From: Deltaproteobacteria bacterium UBA3076
GTDB taxonomy: Bacteria; Desulfobacterota; Dissulfuribacteria; Dissulfuribacterales; UBA3076
Direction: 5' to 3'
NCBI GenBank assembly: GCA_002367355.1
Contig: DFBQ01000159.1
Location: forward strand, 1,312-8,695
DNA: 7,384 bases
Part shown: positions 6,309 to 7,384 of the stretch, piece by piece
How positions within the stretch are numbered: the stretch's first letter is position 1
Layout of the letters: every line of letters begins with the position of its first letter
The notes under the pieces: generated by a model
What the model was told of the DNA's origin: nothing
What the model saw: only the letters and a program-made list of their open reading frames with translations
The model's database searches: none
Position numbers and translations under genes: made by a program

Positions 6309-6477
6309 AATCACTAAATGATTCCACTGAAAAAACCCAATCTGCGGCGTTGCTTCAATTTTCCAGTCACTGCGACGTACGATAAGTACGTCTCATTCCT
6401 GGAAAATTTCGCGCCTTGCATCTCGGGCTTTTTGAGCGGAATCATGTTTCAGACTTTTTGCAGTGTAATCACTAAAT
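6309..6477. repeat. 11-bp direct repeats flanking the palindromic element
   Basis: AATCACTAAAT occurs at 6309-6319 and again, identical, at 6467-6477. The pair brackets the inverted repeat 6318-6445. The right copy includes the stop codon of the IMP cyclohydrolase gene, whose last codon and TAG lie in it. It could be a target duplication or a remnant of local duplication. The right copy is 21 bases away from the palindrome end, so it is not a perfect match to a simple insertion. Confidence 0.5.
6318..6445. repeat. 128-bp imperfect palindromic intergenic element
   Basis: The outer arms (6318-6338 and 6425-6445) match as inverted copies at 18 of 21 bases. Within them AATTTTCCAG (6357-6366) pairs with CTGGAAAATT (6399-6408), and the centre GACGTAC (6374-6380) pairs with GTACGTC (6386-6392) around a 5-base loop. 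An RNA copy would fold into a long hairpin with internal loops. It encodes no protein. It looks like a short non-autonomous mobile or REP-type repeat. I have the impression that similar elements recur in Desulfobacterota genomes, but cannot verify this here. Confidence 0.75.
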
Positions 6478-7089
6478 AAAATATGTGTCCTTCCGGGGGT
6501 CGATTCCCTCCAGATAGCCGGCAATGGCCTTATCATACTTATTTGTTGTAATAAAGACCTTTCTGGCCAGTTCAAAACGTGTGGTCAGGGTAGTGGCTCC
6601 ATCATTGGCCTTCATTTCTCCAAGCACCTTTGAATAATCAGATGGATCTACAACCACAGTCACAAACCGGAAGTTCTTTGCAGAAGAACGAAGCAGAGTT
6701 GGCCCCCCTATATCAATATTCTCAATGGCGTCAGCCAAACTCACACCTTCTTTGGCCACGGTTTTTTCAAAGGCATAAAGATTTACCACTACCATATCAA
6801 TAGAGGGAATAGCATGGTCCTCCATCTGTTGCATGTGGCCGGCATTGTCACGAAGGGCCAGGATTCCGCCATGCACAATGGGGTGTAAAGTCTTTACCCG
6901 GCCATCCATCATCTCCGGAAAACCAGTAAGATCTGCAACATCCTTTACAGAAACGTCCGCCTCTCTTATTACCCGCGCTGTACCGCCGGTAGATACGATC
7001 TCTACACCCATATTCTCAAGTTCTTTAGCCAGTGCTACCACACCTGTCTTATCAGTTACGCTGATAAGTGCCCTTTTTATCTTTGTCAT
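6472..7089 (-). CDS. Stand-alone IMP cyclohydrolase (N-terminal domain of PurH)
   Basis: IMP cyclohydrolase closes FAICAR to IMP, the last step of purine synthesis. The 205 residues correspond to the N-terminal domain of bifunctional PurH; the roughly 320-residue AICAR formyltransferase domain is absent. Motifs seen are STGGT (33-37), [10 protein letters not shown] (61-70), HGG (73-75), VVNLYAFE (101-108; usually NLYPFE), [16 protein letters not shown] (124-139) and YDKAIAGYL (185-193). The stretch usually written FxHT before YD reads FITT here. ATG 7089 is chosen because the longer frame up to 7221 runs through the tRNA-Pro gene. A weak AGGCGG precedes it by about 9 bases. The formyltransferase must be encoded elsewhere, as I recall for several sulfate reducers. 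The gene begins 61 bases after tRNA-Pro and may share its transcript. Insertion of the adjacent repeat could also have truncated a longer gene, but the ending fits a natural domain boundary. Confidence 0.88.
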   Translation of the reverse strand: MTKIKRALISVTDKTGVVALAKELENMGVEIVSTGGTARVIREADVSVKDVADLTGFPEMMDGRVKTLHPIVHGGILALRDNAGHMQQMEDHAIPSIDMVVVNLYAFEKTVAKEGVSLADAIENIDIGGPTLLRSSAKNFRFVTVVVDPSDYSKVLGEMKANDGATTLTTRFELARKVFITTNKYDKAIAGYLEGIDPRKDTYFI

Positions 7090-7150
7090 ATGTATTGGCC
7101 GCCTTTTTTGTTTGGATTCAAAAGAGGATATTAATAAAACGGAAAAAAAC

Positions 7151-7227
7151 TGGTCGGGACGAGAGGATTCGAACCTCCGACCCCAGCGTCCCGAACGCTG
7201 TGCTCTACCAGACTGAGCCACGTCCCG
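7151..7227 (-). tRNA. tRNA-Pro, anticodon CGG
   Basis: On the - strand the acceptor stem CGGGACG (complement of 7221-7227) pairs with CGTCCCG (complement of 7155-7161), followed by A and an encoded CCA (complement of 7151-7153). The anticodon stem CAGCG / CGCTG encloses TTCGGGA, giving anticodon CGG, which reads CCG. D-loop (GGCTCAGTCTGGTAGAGC) and T-loop (GTTCGAATC) are standard, and the length is 77 bases. Confidence 0.97.
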
Positions 7228-7242
7228 ACCGAAGATCTATTT

Positions 7243-7271
7243 CATATATTCGCCAAGCCGGACCTTGTCAA
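7243..7271 (-). promoter_or_regulatory. Promoter of tRNA-Pro (and possibly IMP cyclohydrolase)
   Basis: On the - strand a consensus TTGACA (complement of 7266-7271) is followed after exactly 17 bases by TATATG (complement of 7243-7248). Initiation would lie about 8 bases before the tRNA 5' end. No other convincing promoter is seen in the 61 bases between the tRNA and the IMP cyclohydrolase gene. The same -10 variant, TATATG, appears in the ferredoxin promoter. Confidence 0.75.
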
Positions 7272-7367
7272 CAGAAGCATCTGCTGATATCAGGTTAATA
7301 AATATTTTGACTATACTACACGCACCGGGAGCAATCTATGTTTTTTCATAAAGTGGGGCGGCTTTTT

Positions 7368-7384
7368 TGGTAAGCGTTCACAGG
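7368..7384 (-). repeat. Inverted copy of the left-edge 17-bp repeat
   Basis: TGGTAAGCGTTCACAGG ends exactly at the window edge and is the reverse complement of 41-57 with one mismatch. It is preceded by a run of six T. The rest of 7272-7367 shows no gene; short open frames entering from the edge on the - strand stop within 13 and 24 codons. Confidence 0.5.

Noticed and set aside
6318..6445. Intrinsic terminator of the IMP cyclohydrolase gene
   Set aside because: On the - strand the long palindrome does pass T-rich stretches, but its size, internal loops and flanking direct repeats fit a repeat element better; a terminating side effect remains possible.
6833..7216. 127-residue + strand open frame
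   Set aside because: It is a shadow of the IMP cyclohydrolase gene that runs into the tRNA-Pro; the ending [19 protein letters not shown] is the well-known spurious translation of a tRNA.
7090..7221. Upstream extension of the IMP cyclohydrolase frame
   Set aside because: The added residues are a translation of the tRNA-Pro gene and its leader; the family begins at [16 protein letters not shown].

Overview
This window looks like chromosome of a sulfate-reducing member of the Desulfobacterota (former Deltaproteobacteria). The main evidence is a CbiA/DsrN-type amidotransferase close to a small ferredoxin that closely resembles Desulfovibrio africanus ferredoxin III as I remember it. Supporting points are a stand-alone IMP cyclohydrolase, an IHF-alpha subunit, and a 128-bp palindromic intergenic element of a kind I associate with these genomes. 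No dsrAB genes are in view, so the sulfite-reduction link is an inference.

Left part, + strand (1-3830). The window opens on a possible 22-codon tail of an unseen gene that overlaps the next start as ATGA. Next come a cobalamin-binding radical SAM protein with a C-terminal TPR-like tail (66-1799) and, four bases after its stop, a cobyrinate/siroheme a,c-diamide synthase family protein (1804-3231). The 345-bp gap 3232-3576 holds heptamer-like repeats in opposite orientations, the remnant of a four-helix-bundle (23S rRNA intervening-sequence type) protein gene, and a promoter. A 63-residue ferredoxin follows (3577-3768) whose first cluster has Asp14 in place of the second cysteine. A bidirectional hairpin terminator (3798-3830) closes this side.

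Right part, mostly - strand (3831-7384). Read on the - strand, from the right edge inward, the order is: promoter, tRNA-Pro(CGG), stand-alone IMP cyclohydrolase (6472-7089), 3-dehydroquinate dehydratase aroD (5604-6293), ihfA (5169-5462) and ribF (3934-4869). A tRNA-Leu(CAG) with its own strong promoter lies on the + strand between ihfA and ribF. These are housekeeping functions: purine, aromatic amino acid and flavin synthesis, nucleoid architecture and tRNA. The gap between IMP cyclohydrolase and aroD is almost filled by the palindromic element, flanked by an 11-bp direct repeat.

The left genes may form a functional group around modified tetrapyrroles and low-potential electron transfer: a B12/SAM enzyme, an amidase acting on corrinoid or siroheme, and a ferredoxin. 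The right genes are unrelated housekeeping units. I saw no CRISPR array, integrase, transposase or defence system. The most unusual items are the Asp-ligated ferredoxin beside the DsrN-like gene, the TPR-fused radical SAM protein with lower G+C than its neighbour, and the palindromic and edge repeats.
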